From Trichocoleus sp. FACHB-46 (GTDB taxonomy: Bacteria; Cyanobacteriota; Cyanobacteriia; FACHB-46): a stretch of 64,000 bases of DNA. Within the stretch, counting starts at the first letter, position 1, and every line of letters starts with the position of its first letter. Shown in pieces: positions 47,240-56,404 of the stretch. Below the pieces are notes generated by a model. It ran no database searches. It saw nothing but the letters and a program-made list of their open reading frames with translations, and was not told the DNA's origin. Where the stretch lies: assembly GCF_014695385.1 (NCBI RefSeq), contig NZ_JACJOD010000010.1, forward strand, positions 1 through 64,000, in the 5' to 3' direction. Position numbers and translations under genes: made by a program.

Positions 47240-48211
47240 ATGTCGGAGGCAGTAAAGCCCCTGACAGTGCCGAAGGAGTTAATGGGTCCTCCGGGTCAAT
47301 TTAACCCGACGCTGCTAATGTTCCTGGCAGCGGTAGCCATAGAAATCCTATCGATACTGGGTTACTGGTGTTGGGAATGGCTTGACTGGTGCTGCTTTAG
47401 CATGACTGTCATTGCTCTACATATGGTGGGGACGGTGATTCATGATGCATCCCACAATGTGGCACATCGCAATCGCATCATCAATGCCGTCATGGGGCAT
47501 GGTAGTGCCTTAATGCTGGGTTTTTCTTTCCCAGTCTTTACGCGCGTGCACATGCAGCACCATGCCAATGTGAATGATCCAGACAATGACCCCGATCACT
47601 TTGTTTCGACCGGGGGGCCGCTCTGGTTTATTGCGGCTCGTTTCATGTACCACGAAATTTTCTTTTTCCGCCGTCGGTTATGGCGGAAGTCCGAGTTATT
47701 GGAGTGGTTTCTCGCTCGCCTAGCCGTCGGTGCTCTAATTTACACAGCCTGCCAGCACGACTTTCTGGGCTACATTTTCAATTTTTGGTTTGTGCCTCTG
47801 GCAGTTGTAGGCTTAGCTCTGGGCTTATTCTTTGACTATTTGCCCCACCGACCTTTTCAGGAGCGCGATCGCTGGAAGAACGCTAGAGTCTACCCCAACC
47901 GGATTCTGAACCTGCTGATTATGGGTCAGAACTACCATCTGATCCATCATCTGTGGCCTTCTATTCCCTGGTACAACTATCAGCCTGCTTACTATGCCAC
48001 TCAGCCTTTGTTAGACGCTAAGGGTTGCCACCAATCGCTGGGTTTATCAAAGACTAAAGACTTTTGGCACTTTGTGTACGATGTCTTCCTAGGCATTCGT
48101 TTTCACCGCCCGCGATCGCTGGAGTCTTCAGAGGTAAACACTCCTATAAGCCAAGCTAGCCCAGCCAACAGTAGCTTAGAGGTAGCTCAGGGCTTGGAAG
48201 TTCACAGTTGA
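47240..48211 (+). CDS. crtR: Beta-carotene hydroxylase CrtR
   Basis: Di-iron membrane hydroxylase that adds hydroxyl groups to beta-carotene (zeaxanthin pathway) and related carotenoids. 323 residues from ATG 47240, with a ribosome site AAGGAG eleven bases upstream; the TTG at 47231 is too close to that site. Histidine boxes are HDASHN, HMQHHAN and HLIHHLW, with the conserved block PDHFVSTGGPLWFIAARF between them. Several membrane helices are visible. Similarity to Synechocystis CrtR (sll1468) is clear from memory. The last ~25 residues are Ser-rich and variable. A bidirectional terminator follows. Confidence 0.95.
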   Translation: MSEAVKPLTVPKELMGPPGQFNPTLLMFLAAVAIEILSILGYWCWEWLDWCCFSMTVIALHMVGTVIHDASHNVAHRNRIINAVMGHGSALMLGFSFPVFTRVHMQHHANVNDPDNDPDHFVSTGGPLWFIAARFMYHEIFFFRRRLWRKSELLEWFLARLAVGALIYTACQHDFLGYIFNFWFVPLAVVGLALGLFFDYLPHRPFQERDRWKNARVYPNRILNLLIMGQNYHLIHHLWPSIPWYNYQPAYYATQPLLDAKGCHQSLGLSKTKDFWHFVYDVFLGIRFHRPRSLESSEVNTPISQASPANSSLEVAQGLEVHS

Positions 48212-48237
48212 CCAGTCCAGTTAAACCCGGCTTAAAC

Positions 48238-48282
48238 CACTAAAAAAGGGAGCAAGACTTAACTCTGCTCCCTTTTTTAGTG
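48238..48282. terminator. Bidirectional terminator between crtR and aroH
   Basis: A 17-bp perfect stem, CACTAAAAAAGGGAGCA (48238-48254) against TGCTCCCTTTTTTAGTG (48266-48282), has T-runs on both strands. It separates the convergent crtR and aroH. Confidence 0.9.
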
Positions 48283-48293
48283 ATTGAACTTAG

Positions 48294-48725
48294 TTAACGA
48301 TGAGACTTAACGACGGGCGATGCCAAGCCTGTTTGAGCCAAGATCCAATCGGGTCTTAAGCTCTTGGCTTGACGCAGATAGGGATGATAGATTTCGACGT
48401 GCGGATTTGGAGTATTGAAATGAATCAGGAAGCGAATGCAACGCTCCAAACTGCCTTCAACGTGCATTTGTTGCACATCTATCAAAGGGACATTCTGCCA
48501 ACGGGGACGATCACGCGCTACTGAAGCCGGAAAGATGGCGTCCAAGTCGCGGGTAACTGAGAACGTCGCACTGATAATTTCTTCTGGATCGAGTTGATTA
48601 TGAGCTTCTAGCTCATCTAACAGCTCAGCGACTGCTTCTCGAATTGCCTCAGCCGTATTTTCTGAGGCAGTTGTTGCACCACGAATTGCCCGAACTCTCC
48701 ATTCCACGCCATCATCCTCCGTCAT
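48294..48725 (-). CDS. aroH: Chorismate mutase, AroH type
   Basis: 143-residue monofunctional chorismate mutase (chorismate to prephenate, for Phe/Tyr synthesis) of the Bacillus trimeric fold. Matching blocks are WRVRAIRGATTASENTAEAI with the active-site Arg, ISATFSVTRDLDAIFPASVAR, and a C-terminal CIRFLIHFNT followed by HPYLRQAKSLRPD. Length fits the family (about 125-145). The ATG is used. It ends at the bidirectional terminator and has a 157-bp gap from sppA. Confidence 0.93.
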   Translation of the reverse strand: MTEDDGVEWRVRAIRGATTASENTAEAIREAVAELLDELEAHNQLDPEEIISATFSVTRDLDAIFPASVARDRPRWQNVPLIDVQQMHVEGSLERCIRFLIHFNTPNPHVEIYHPYLRQAKSLRPDWILAQTGLASPVVKSHR

Positions 48726-48882
48726 GTGATTAAACCAAGGTTCATCAAGTTGAATTTTTATGGCTCAGATTATCTAACCTGAGCGATCGCAACGATAACT
48801 GAAAATCTTGACAATGCGAGCCAATGTTAACAAAATCTAGGATTTTCAAGGCTTTAATTGTCAAGTTTGGGCAAGTGGTTCA

Positions 48883-49704
48883 CTAAGGTCGGTAAAGCCA
48901 CAAAGGTAGACCACTGGTAGATAACTCAAACTCCATCCAATCGAGGCTGGCTCTCACTCCCAAGCGAGTTTGACTCGTACTAGGAACGACACGGCTCCAG
49001 AAGGGCTTACGTTCTTCCAAGTTGTAGCAACGAGTTTTTTCTGGATCAAGACCTGCAAGTTCTGCCGCCCAGCGACGAGCATCTTCTTCGGTTCCTAGGC
49101 GATCTACAAGCCCTAGTTCTTGAGCTTGCTCACCTGTGAAAACTCTCCCATCTGCAAAGCTTTTAACTGTATCCACCGCCAGCTTACGGGCGTCAGCAAC
49201 AGTCTGCACAAACTGTAGATAGCTTGTGTCAATCAACGATTGCAAAATATGGGCTTCTGGCTCTGTCAGCTCTCGGTCAAAAGCCAAAATATCTTTGTAG
49301 GGACCAGATTTGATCACTTTGAAGGAAACGCCTACTTTTTCTAGAAGACGCTCTAAGTTATTGCCCCGGAGAATTACCCCAATGCTGCCAGTGATGGTAC
49401 CCGGATTGGCGACAATGTAATTTGCGCCCATGCCAATATAAACGCCACCCGATGCAGAAATATTGCCGAAGCTGGCAACAATTTTGATTTTTTCACTCAG
49501 ACGTTTGAGGGCGCTGTAGATTTCTTGGGAGTCTCCGACAGTGCCACCAGGGCTATCAATTCGTAGGAGCAGAGCGGGAAATTCTCTTTCTTCTACGGTT
49601 TTGAGAGCTTCTAAAACTCGCTTGCGTGTCGCTCCTGCGATCGCCCCTGAGACTTCAATGCGAGCAATTTGTTTTCGAGACCGAGGCTTGAAAGGCCAAA
49701 TCAT
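48883..49704 (-). CDS. sppA: Signal peptide peptidase SppA (short form)
   Basis: 273 residues. Ser/Lys protease of the S49 family that degrades remnant signal peptides in the membrane. The nucleophile is S85 in NISASGGVYIGMGA and the general base K137 in KSGPYKD; the spacing of 52 equals that of B. subtilis SppA (S147/K199). LRIDSPGGTVGDSQEI and GTITGSIGVI are also typical. The N-terminus lacks a clear transmembrane helix, so it may be soluble or peripherally attached. Its 5' region is shared divergently with the DMT transporter gene. Confidence 0.93.
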   Translation of the reverse strand: MIWPFKPRSRKQIARIEVSGAIAGATRKRVLEALKTVEEREFPALLLRIDSPGGTVGDSQEIYSALKRLSEKIKIVASFGNISASGGVYIGMGANYIVANPGTITGSIGVILRGNNLERLLEKVGVSFKVIKSGPYKDILAFDRELTEPEAHILQSLIDTSYLQFVQTVADARKLAVDTVKSFADGRVFTGEQAQELGLVDRLGTEEDARRWAAELAGLDPEKTRCYNLEERKPFWSRVVPSTSQTRLGVRASLDWMEFELSTSGLPLWLYRP

Positions 49705-50177
49705 GAGTAATTGAGAACCAGTACGAAATGATGTCAGTCAATTTTGAGGCAGAGACCGACTCAGACTGGAATGACAGCCCAAGTTTTCAGCTTTCCTCAA
49801 GCAGCTGAAGCTGACCAGCAGGTTAAAAGTGTTGCACTGTTAGCTGGAGTGGTCTGACTCCTAGTGTGCCTTAATTCTTAGACGATTGGATTGAAAGTAT
49901 TGGGGTTGCTACTGCTAGGGCACTAGGATTCTGCTGGATCCAGAAGCCTGATCTGTTGCTCAGAATCAGCCGTTTGCTCAAACTTCGGTACCGCAGTAGT
50001 AAAACGAGTATCTTTAAATAAGTTACTTAACATAAGTATATAACTCAGTACAATTAATTAAAGCTGTACTTCAAGCTGTAGCTCAGTTTTCTCAATCACT
50101 CAGCATCCTAGATGAGATTAGGATGCGGGCCTAAGGTTTAGTATTTGGCACCGCCCAGTCCTTCCCGGAGTTATTGC
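49705..50177. other. Divergent intergenic region sppA / DMT transporter
   Basis: 473 bp with no recognised gene. It includes an A/T-rich stretch (about 50009-50065) that probably carries promoters, and the hairpin at 50103-50126. Confidence 0.45.
50103..50126 (+). other. Perfect 8-bp hairpin in the transporter leader
   Basis: GCATCCTA (50103-50110) pairs with TAGGATGC (50119-50126) around an 8-base loop, about 50 bp before the ATG. There is no T-run, so it is not a terminator. It could be an operator or RNA structure. Confidence 0.3.
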
Positions 50178-51290
50178 ATGCACCTAAGACCCTCTGAATC
50201 AAAGTTACCCGTAGCACCACTCCTCTTGATTGCGCCCTTTTTTCTCTGGGGCACGGCGATGGTAGCGATGAAAGGAGTCATTCCGCAGACTACCCCTATG
50301 TTTTTAGCAGGGGTGCGCTTGGTGCCTGCGGGGATGATGATTTTAGTGGTCGCAGCGATGATGCGACGACCGCAACCACGGGGTTGGGCGGCTTGGCTCG
50401 GAATTCTGAGTTTTGCCTTGGTGGATGGCGCTTTATTTCAAGGCTTTTTAGCAGAAGGATTGACTCGTACCACTGCGGGTTTAGGGTCAGTCATGATTGA
50501 CTCTCAACCTTTAGCTGTGGCTCTGCTGGCCTGTTGGCTGTTTGGCGAACACATTGGCTTGTGGGGTTGGCTCGGTTTAGGCTTAGGCGTGCTGGGTATT
50601 AGCTTGCTAGGGCTACCCGATGAATGGATTTGGGGATTACTGCAAGGACGTTTGGCGATCGCTTCCTTACCTTCAGCCTCAGAACTATTACACCAGCTGT
50701 TTCAGAATGGCGAATGGTTGATGCTTTTAGCGGCTCTGTCTATGGCCGTAGGCACCGTCATGGCTCGTTTGGTCTTTCGCTATGCTGATCCAGTCACAGC
50801 TACTGGGTGGCATATGATATTGGGAGGTCTGCCACTTTTTGCGTTTTCATCGCTGTGGGAGTCCGAGCAGTGGGTGCATCTCGATTTTTCTGGGTGGATG
50901 GCATTGAGCTACTCCACTGTCTTTGGTAGTGCGATCGCTTATGGCTTGTTCTTTTACTTTGCCTCTAGCGGTAGCCTAACCAGCTTGAGCGCTTTGACAT
51001 TTCTGACACCTGTGTTTGCCTTACTGTTTGGTAATTTATTCCTAGCAGAAGTCCTTAGCCCTTTGCAGTGGTTTGGGGTGGGTCTGACCTTGGTTAGCAT
51101 TTATCTGATCAATCAGCGTGAGGCGATCGCCCGAAAGCTTCAGGGTGCTACTGCATCAAAACCGGTGTCCCTACTTGAGGAAACTGCCGCTGCAACTGTA
51201 GAACTATTACCTCAATCTGGCGGTAATATCAGCGATGTTACGAGGGTGCCTCTGCAAATTACCGACGCGGAATCTAAAATTTTGCAGTAA
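50178..51290 (+). CDS. EamA/DMT-superfamily transporter
   Basis: 370 residues from ATG 50178, chosen because GGAG lies seven bases upstream; the frame extends to a TTG at 50145. Ten hydrophobic helices form two EamA repeats, with the first repeat starting LLLIAPFFLWGTAMVAMKGVI and the second starting LMLLAALSMAVGTVMARLVF. A C-terminal ~50 residues are soluble and Ser/Thr-rich. The family exports or imports metabolites such as amino acids or nucleotide sugars; the substrate cannot be inferred. Monocistronic in this context. Confidence 0.85.
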   Translation: MHLRPSESKLPVAPLLLIAPFFLWGTAMVAMKGVIPQTTPMFLAGVRLVPAGMMILVVAAMMRRPQPRGWAAWLGILSFALVDGALFQGFLAEGLTRTTAGLGSVMIDSQPLAVALLACWLFGEHIGLWGWLGLGLGVLGISLLGLPDEWIWGLLQGRLAIASLPSASELLHQLFQNGEWLMLLAALSMAVGTVMARLVFRYADPVTATGWHMILGGLPLFAFSSLWESEQWVHLDFSGWMALSYSTVFGSAIAYGLFFYFASSGSLTSLSALTFLTPVFALLFGNLFLAEVLSPLQWFGVGLTLVSIYLINQREAIARKLQGATASKPVSLLEETAAATVELLPQSGGNISDVTRVPLQITDAESKILQ

Positions 51291-51467
51291 TAGTGCGACT
51301 AACCCAGGTTATTTATAGATCATGTCCTGTTTTTAGAAGGCTTTGTGATTTCGTAAAACTAAGGAATCTTTTGGAGGCCTATGAGAGTCAAAGCCGCTAT
51401 GTTAATTTGCCACAATCACACTCTCGCCGCTTGCCCTGGTTGTAGTCTTTAAGCCTTGGGTTTATTT

Positions 51468-52778
51468 ATGACGCTCTACCGCTCCACTTTACTCCTGCTT
51501 ACCTGTGTCACTTTCCTCGGTGTCATCTCTGAGCCAGCAAGGAGTTACGCGGGAGTCCGCTCTAGGGCATCTGCACCTGAGGCTCCTAGCCCTCTCTTAC
51601 TCGCTAGCTCACTTAACTTAGCCCAATCCCCACCTATCGAGGGTGCTTCAGCCAGTGCATCCACAACTGCTAGCTCGTCCCCTAGCAGCATTACGCCTGG
51701 CACAACTCTGCAACCTGGTGCCCAAGGGGCAGCAGTGAAAGAGTTGCAAACCACCCTGAAGCTTTTAGGCTACTTTGATGGCGCTGCCGATGGAACTTAC
51801 AGTCAAAGTACTGAGACTGCTGTTTTAAATTTTCAAAAAGCGATCGGTCTCAGTCCAGATGGGGTTGCAGGTCCAAGCACGCTCTCTCGCCTACAAGAGT
51901 TACAGAGCGCTAAAACTGAGGCTCCGAAACCAACTCCAACCCCCGCTCAAGAGGCTAAATCTGCTGGACCGCAACGGAGTTGGTTAGGTTGGTTGGTGGG
52001 TGTAATCGCGATCGCAGCCATTGGAACTGGAATTTTATATTTGTTGCTAAGGGCGAGCGGCCAGTCGAAACAACCGAAGACTTTAGCAGGTCGCGAATCT
52101 TCCCCGCCCAGCTTATCTGGAGCAGACGCTAATCCCGTAGAGCCGTCAGTTTCTAGTCCTCATACTCCTGTCGTGGAGGTGAGCAGCAATGGCCACAGTG
52201 TTCCAGCGATCGCGGTTGATGGCAAGCAGTCAGAGGCATCTAGTGAAACCTCTAATTCCGAGTCGTTGCCTGTCCGAGAAACCACACGACTAGCCAAAAT
52301 CAATATTGTTGAGGAATTGGTTAAGGATCTACGCAGCCCAGATCCTGCTAAGCGGCGGAAGGCCATTTGGGAACTCGGGCAACGGGGCGATACTCAGGCA
52401 GTACAGCCGTTAGTCGACTTAATGATTGACTCTGACTCTAAGCAACGCAGCTTAATTTTGGCTTCCTTGTCGGAGATTGGCGTACGGACCCTGAAGCCGA
52501 TGAATCGAGCTTTAGCGATTTCCTTGCAAGATGAAAATCCAGAAGTACGGAAAAATGCGATCCGCGACATCACCCGGATTTATGATCTGGTCGGCCAAAT
52601 TAGCCAACTGCTGCGTCATGCGACAGAAGATCCGGATGCAGAAGTACAAGAGACAGCACGTTGGGCACTCAATCAAGTGAACCGGATTAAGACGATTGCC
52701 AATGTGGAGAACGTCCCAGCGCTGAAAAATTCTGTGAGTCCCCCAGAAAGCTTACCTGAGAGTCCCTCCGATCCATAA
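51468..52778 (+). CDS. Envelope protein: peptidoglycan-binding domain + membrane helix + HEAT repeats
   Basis: 436 residues from ATG 51468. A signal-like N-terminus (about 4-24) is followed by a Ser/Thr-rich stretch, then a PG_binding_1 domain at about 85-145: LQPGAQGAAVKELQTTLKLL, DGTYSQSTETAVLNFQ, GVAGPSTLSRLQEL. A membrane helix is at about 170-193 (WLGWLVGVIAIAAIGTGILY). After an acidic/Ser linker come two to three HEAT units from about 280 (DPAKRRKAIWELGQRGDTQA; NPEVRKNAIRDITRIYD). The layout suggests peptidoglycan contact outside and a helical protein-binding face inside. No partner is known. Confidence 0.82.
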   Translation: MTLYRSTLLLLTCVTFLGVISEPARSYAGVRSRASAPEAPSPLLLASSLNLAQSPPIEGASASASTTASSSPSSITPGTTLQPGAQGAAVKELQTTLKLLGYFDGAADGTYSQSTETAVLNFQKAIGLSPDGVAGPSTLSRLQELQSAKTEAPKPTPTPAQEAKSAGPQRSWLGWLVGVIAIAAIGTGILYLLLRASGQSKQPKTLAGRESSPPSLSGADANPVEPSVSSPHTPVVEVSSNGHSVPAIAVDGKQSEASSETSNSESLPVRETTRLAKINIVEELVKDLRSPDPAKRRKAIWELGQRGDTQAVQPLVDLMIDSDSKQRSLILASLSEIGVRTLKPMNRALAISLQDENPEVRKNAIRDITRIYDLVGQISQLLRHATEDPDAEVQETARWALNQVNRIKTIANVENVPALKNSVSPPESLPESPSDP

Positions 52779-52835
52779 AAGCTCTCTTGATGCTCTGGTT
52801 GGTCAGGATTAATTTGTTCTTCTCATCAGTACTCA

Positions 52836-53939
52836 ATGGGTGCAATTATTTCCCTAGATAGTCCACTCAAACTTTTGTTTGTTTCTACTTCCGTGGGGCC
52901 TTTAGGGTCTGGCTTAGGCGGTGGGGTTGAGCTAACGTTGCACAACATTGCTCAAGAACTGATGAGCCGGGGCCACTCGTTGCAGATTCTTGCCCCTACA
53001 GGTTCTAGCTTGCGGACGCTGCCGATCATCGAAATTGCCGGAGAGTTGCAGACCACTGCTCAAACTCAGTTGAGAACTGACCCCATCGTGATGCCAGGTG
53101 CAGCGGTGCTGGCCAATATGTGGGATTATGCTCGTCGAGTTGTGCCAGATTACGACTTGTTGGTGAATTTTGCCTACGATTGGCTGCCCTTTTACTTAAC
53201 TCCGTTTTTTCCACGTCCGATCGCGCATTTGGTGAGTATGGGTTCGCTTACCGATGCGATGGACCAAATTATTGAACAAGTAGCAAGGCAATTTCCTCGC
53301 ACGATCGGAGTACACAGCCAAGCTCAAGCGGCCACGTTTTCCTTTGCAAGCCACTGTCGTTGTTTGGGTAATGGATTTGATTTGTCTCTGTATCAGTTCT
53401 GTGGAGAACCCCAGCCTTGGCTAGGGTGGGTTGGGCGAATTGCCCCCGAAAAAGGTTTGGAAGATGCGATCGCGGCGGCTCAAGAGACAGGCATGCCACT
53501 GAAGATTTTGGGTGCGATGCAAGATGCTGCCTATTGGCAACAACTTTGTCAAAGCTATCCCCATGCTCCCGTGGAGTACTTGGGTTTCCTCCCAACTACT
53601 GAGTTGCAGCAGGTTCTACGGCAATGTCGGGCTTTGCTAGTTACACCCCGCTGGGTGGAAGCCTTTGGCAATGTGGCGATCGAGGCTTTAGCCTGTGGCG
53701 TTCCGGTGATTGCCTATCGACGGGGTGGGCCAGCGGAAATCGTGAAAGATGGCAAGACGGGTTGGCTAGTAGAACCCGATAGTGTGCCTGGTTTAGTGGC
53801 GGCGATCGCCAAAATTGACCAAATCGATCGGGCGACCTGTCGTCAACAATCTGAGGCGGAGTTTTCACAAGCGGCAATGGGCGATCGCATGGAAGAATGG
53901 TTTGCAGACATTCTGGGAATAACACTGAGGCCAGCATGA
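52836..53939 (+). CDS. Glycosyltransferase family 4
   Basis: 367 residues. The N-terminal loop GPLGSGLGGGVELTLHNIAQ is the GT4 glycine loop. The donor-binding signature TPRWVEAFGNVAIEALACGVP is followed by AYRRGGPAEIVKDGKTGWLV. Its stop overlaps the start of the next gene (ATGA at 53936-53939), so the two are translationally coupled. The partner is an LD-carboxypeptidase, which makes an envelope or peptidoglycan-related role possible. Sugar donor unknown. Confidence 0.88.
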   Translation: MGAIISLDSPLKLLFVSTSVGPLGSGLGGGVELTLHNIAQELMSRGHSLQILAPTGSSLRTLPIIEIAGELQTTAQTQLRTDPIVMPGAAVLANMWDYARRVVPDYDLLVNFAYDWLPFYLTPFFPRPIAHLVSMGSLTDAMDQIIEQVARQFPRTIGVHSQAQAATFSFASHCRCLGNGFDLSLYQFCGEPQPWLGWVGRIAPEKGLEDAIAAAQETGMPLKILGAMQDAAYWQQLCQSYPHAPVEYLGFLPTTELQQVLRQCRALLVTPRWVEAFGNVAIEALACGVPVIAYRRGGPAEIVKDGKTGWLVEPDSVPGLVAAIAKIDQIDRATCRQQSEAEFSQAAMGDRMEEWFADILGITLRPA

Positions 53940-54826
53940 ACTGCCAACTTCCACCTTTCCTCAAACCGGGCGATCGCTTGCGGGTGATTGCCCCTAGCGG
54001 CACATTGCGAGAATTGAATGCCTTTCAGCAAGGGCTAGAAATTTGGCGATCGCGCGGCTATGAGCTAGAACTCACCCCTGGTTTTGATGCTCGGTGGGGA
54101 TATTTGGCAGGGGATGATCTGACCCGTCGCCAGCAGCTAGAAACCGCACTGAAAGATCCAGATTGCCAAGGAATTCTTTGTGCCAGAGGCGGTTATGGCG
54201 GGGCGCGCCTGCTAGAGGATTGGCATTGGCCGCCGTCACCATCTAAATGGTTGATCGGTTTTTCTGATATCACTAGCTTGCTGTGGAGCCTAAGCCAGCA
54301 AGAAGTTTCTGGTGTTCATGGCCCTTTGTTGACCACTTTAGCCGCTGAGCCAGATTGGTCGGTTGAGCGTTTATTTAGCTGGGTGGAAGGACGTAATTCC
54401 CTCGCTCCTTTATCAGGGCAGGGTTGGGGAGGTGGACAAGCCAGAGGGATTCTGCTGCCTGCCAATTTGACGGTTGCAACTCACTTGCTGCATACACCGC
54501 ATCAACCTCAGTTAGAAGGTGTCATCTTAGCCTTCGAGGATGTTTCGGAAGCGCCCTACCGAATTGATCGGATGCTAACGCAATGGCGCTTAAGTGGAGC
54601 GTTTCAAGCAGTGCGGGCGATCGCATTGGGGCGCTTTAGCCAATGCCAACCCCCTGCTAATGTGCCCAGCTTTAGCATCGAAGAGGTGTTGCGCGATCGC
54701 CTCAGCGACCTTAACATTCCCATTGTTTCTGACTTGCCTTTTGGTCACGATGGCCCCAATGCCGCATTGCCAGTTGGTAGACTCGTCACTTTAGATGGTG
54801 ATCAAGGACGATTAGAGTTTGAGTAA
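53936..54826 (+). CDS. LD-carboxypeptidase (S66 family, MccF/LdcA-like)
   Basis: 296 residues from ATG 53936, which overlaps the previous stop codon; the open frame reaches 53897 but that start lies deep inside the upstream gene. S66 serine peptidase with a Ser-Glu-His triad. Visible blocks are LKPGDRLRVIAPSG at the N-terminus, ILCARGGYGGARLLEDW, KWLIGFSDIT with the Ser (family pattern GxSD), VHGPLLTTL, FEDVSEAPYRIDRML with the Glu, and LPFGHDGPN with the His. Members trim tetrapeptides in peptidoglycan recycling or cleave microcin C. Here, with a coupled glycosyltransferase, a wall role is likely. Confidence 0.9.
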   Translation: MNCQLPPFLKPGDRLRVIAPSGTLRELNAFQQGLEIWRSRGYELELTPGFDARWGYLAGDDLTRRQQLETALKDPDCQGILCARGGYGGARLLEDWHWPPSPSKWLIGFSDITSLLWSLSQQEVSGVHGPLLTTLAAEPDWSVERLFSWVEGRNSLAPLSGQGWGGGQARGILLPANLTVATHLLHTPHQPQLEGVILAFEDVSEAPYRIDRMLTQWRLSGAFQAVRAIALGRFSQCQPPANVPSFSIEEVLRDRLSDLNIPIVSDLPFGHDGPNAALPVGRLVTLDGDQGRLEFE

Positions 54827-54865
54827 AGTTGGGGTTTGAGTAAAGACTGAGGCTAGCTGGACCGT

Positions 54866-55342
54866 CTAGAAGCTGGACATTAAGTGATTAACCACTCCAG
54901 TTTGCTGAGTGTCGCTTTGTTGTTTAAGGGTGCTGCGGGCTTGACTTAGCACTACCTTGGCTTCCATAAACTTGCCCTGCTGAATCAACACTTGGCTCCA
55001 GCCTAGATAAGGAGCGGCTAACTGCGGATCGGCTTCAATCGCTTGACCAAAGGCAGCGATCGCTTCGGAATTTTTGCCCTGTTTTGCTAGTAAAGCTCCT
55101 TTGGCTGTGTAGGCTTCAGCGTAGTTCGGCTTGGTCTCAATGGCTTGCTCAAAAGCTGCTAGAGCTTCTGGCAATTGACCTGCGGCTCGTAACGAAAAGC
55201 CCTGCTCTAGCAGATCAGCTGCTTGAAGTTTGCTGGCAGGCGCTTTGTTGGCAATCCCAAAGCCGTAAGCAGAGGCGGCGATCGCTGCAGTTAAACCAAT
55301 GGCGATCGGAAACTTAAACCACCATGAATTAGAAACTGGCAT
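54866..55342 (-). CDS. Membrane-anchored TPR protein
   Basis: 158 residues. One N-terminal membrane segment (about 9-27) is followed by three TPR units (LLEQGFSLRAAGQLPEALAA, KPNYAEAYTAKGALLAKQGK, DPQLAAPYLGWSQVLIQQGK) and a Ser/Gln-rich end. Probably periplasmic or lumenal and involved in protein interaction. It is convergent with the LD-carboxypeptidase gene (39 bp gap). Confidence 0.78.
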   Translation of the reverse strand: MPVSNSWWFKFPIAIGLTAAIAASAYGFGIANKAPASKLQAADLLEQGFSLRAAGQLPEALAAFEQAIETKPNYAEAYTAKGALLAKQGKNSEAIAAFGQAIEADPQLAAPYLGWSQVLIQQGKFMEAKVVLSQARSTLKQQSDTQQTGVVNHLMSSF

Positions 55343-55720
55343 TGCTTTTACTCAGTGTTTTTGCGCTTAGTTATGTTAAAAAAATTACTTAAGATGTCCC
55401 TTGGCCGTAATTTGACTCTATCAAAGCCAGAAACACTGAAGAGACCCAAGAACCAATCTTTTTGGAGTCTTTATAGACGGAGGAGTAAAAGCATTAAAAG
55501 CATCAAGGAAGTGTAATCTAACCAAAATTCGGCCTCTGTACACTGAGCTGATAGGTTATCTATAACCCGGTTTTGGCACTGGGCAAACCCAAGACCCGCT
55601 TTCGCGAAATAGTTGGGTTAACGAATCGAAAATTGTTGTAAACCTACAGGTAACAAAAAACCTGCCTGATACTAGAACCAGACAGGTTATTGAGTTGGCT
55701 AACGAATCGATTAACGAGTT
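55343..55720. other. Intergenic region upstream of the TPR gene
   Basis: 378 bp between two minus-strand genes. It holds the terminator at 55654-55688 and a probable promoter for the TPR gene. Nothing else was recognised. Confidence 0.45.
55654..55688 (-). terminator. Terminator of the HEAT-repeat gene
   Basis: AACCTGCCTG (55659-55668) pairs with CAGACAGGTT (55679-55688) with one G-T mismatch. It is followed on the minus strand by a T-run (complement of the A-run at 55655-55660). It lies 33 bp after the stop. Confidence 0.75.
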
Positions 55721-56404
55721 CTATTCGGCGGTTTCGGTTTGCTCAGATAAACGTTGCAGCGAGATCCTAGCCGACTCGGAAACGTGAGGATGGCCGTCTT
55801 TCTCTAGAAACTTCAAAGCTGAGACACTTTTAGGACTTGGGAGATGACCCAACGCTTCAGCGAGGCGTTGGCGAACTAGCCAGTCTTCGGATTGAGCAAA
55901 CCGCAGAATCTTTTCTACTGCCTCTACAGCCTTGATTTCACCTAAGGCTGCGATCGCCGCTTGTTGCACCACAATCTCATGGCTATCTAGCGCCTGAACC
56001 AACACATCATAAGCTCGGTGATCCTTCAAGTTGCCTAAAGAGACCGCTGCACTAAAGCGCACGAGCCAATCTGTATCTTCATAAAAAGCTCGAGACAACG
56101 GCTCCAACGCCCGAGGATCGGCTAAATAGCCTAAGGCTCCGGCTGCATCAGCCCGAATGCCATAATCTGGGTCGTTCTCTAGCAGGCGGATCAAAATGGG
56201 GTAGCACTCTTCAGTAGGCTTGATGCCTAAGGCAAACACGGCCATTGAGCGAATCTGTAAATTTTCATCGTCCAGCACTTTTTTAATCAGGGGTACTGCG
56301 TCAGCCGCCGAAACACCCCGCAAGGAAGCCAAAGCCAACATGCGATCGCGTGAGTTTTCGCTTTCTAGCTGGCTGGCAATTTGTTCTAGATGAGAATGAG
56401 TCAT
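55721..56404 (-). CDS. HEAT-repeat protein (NblB/bilin-lyase-like family)
   Basis: 227 residues made of about six HEAT units: DRMLALASLRGVSAADAVPL, LQIRSMAVFALGIKPTEECY, YGIRADAAGALGYLADPRAL, WLVRFSAAVSLGNLKDHRAY, VVQQAAIAALGEIKAVEAV, WLVRQRLAEALGHLPSPKSV. There is no signal or membrane segment. Cyanobacterial proteins of this size and repeat type include phycobilisome degradation protein NblB and CpcE-like lyase subunits. Without comparison I cannot say whether it belongs to either; the call is to fold only. Its terminator is at 55654-55688. Confidence 0.8.
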   Translation of the reverse strand: MTHSHLEQIASQLESENSRDRMLALASLRGVSAADAVPLIKKVLDDENLQIRSMAVFALGIKPTEECYPILIRLLENDPDYGIRADAAGALGYLADPRALEPLSRAFYEDTDWLVRFSAAVSLGNLKDHRAYDVLVQALDSHEIVVQQAAIAALGEIKAVEAVEKILRFAQSEDWLVRQRLAEALGHLPSPKSVSALKFLEKDGHPHVSESARISLQRLSEQTETAE

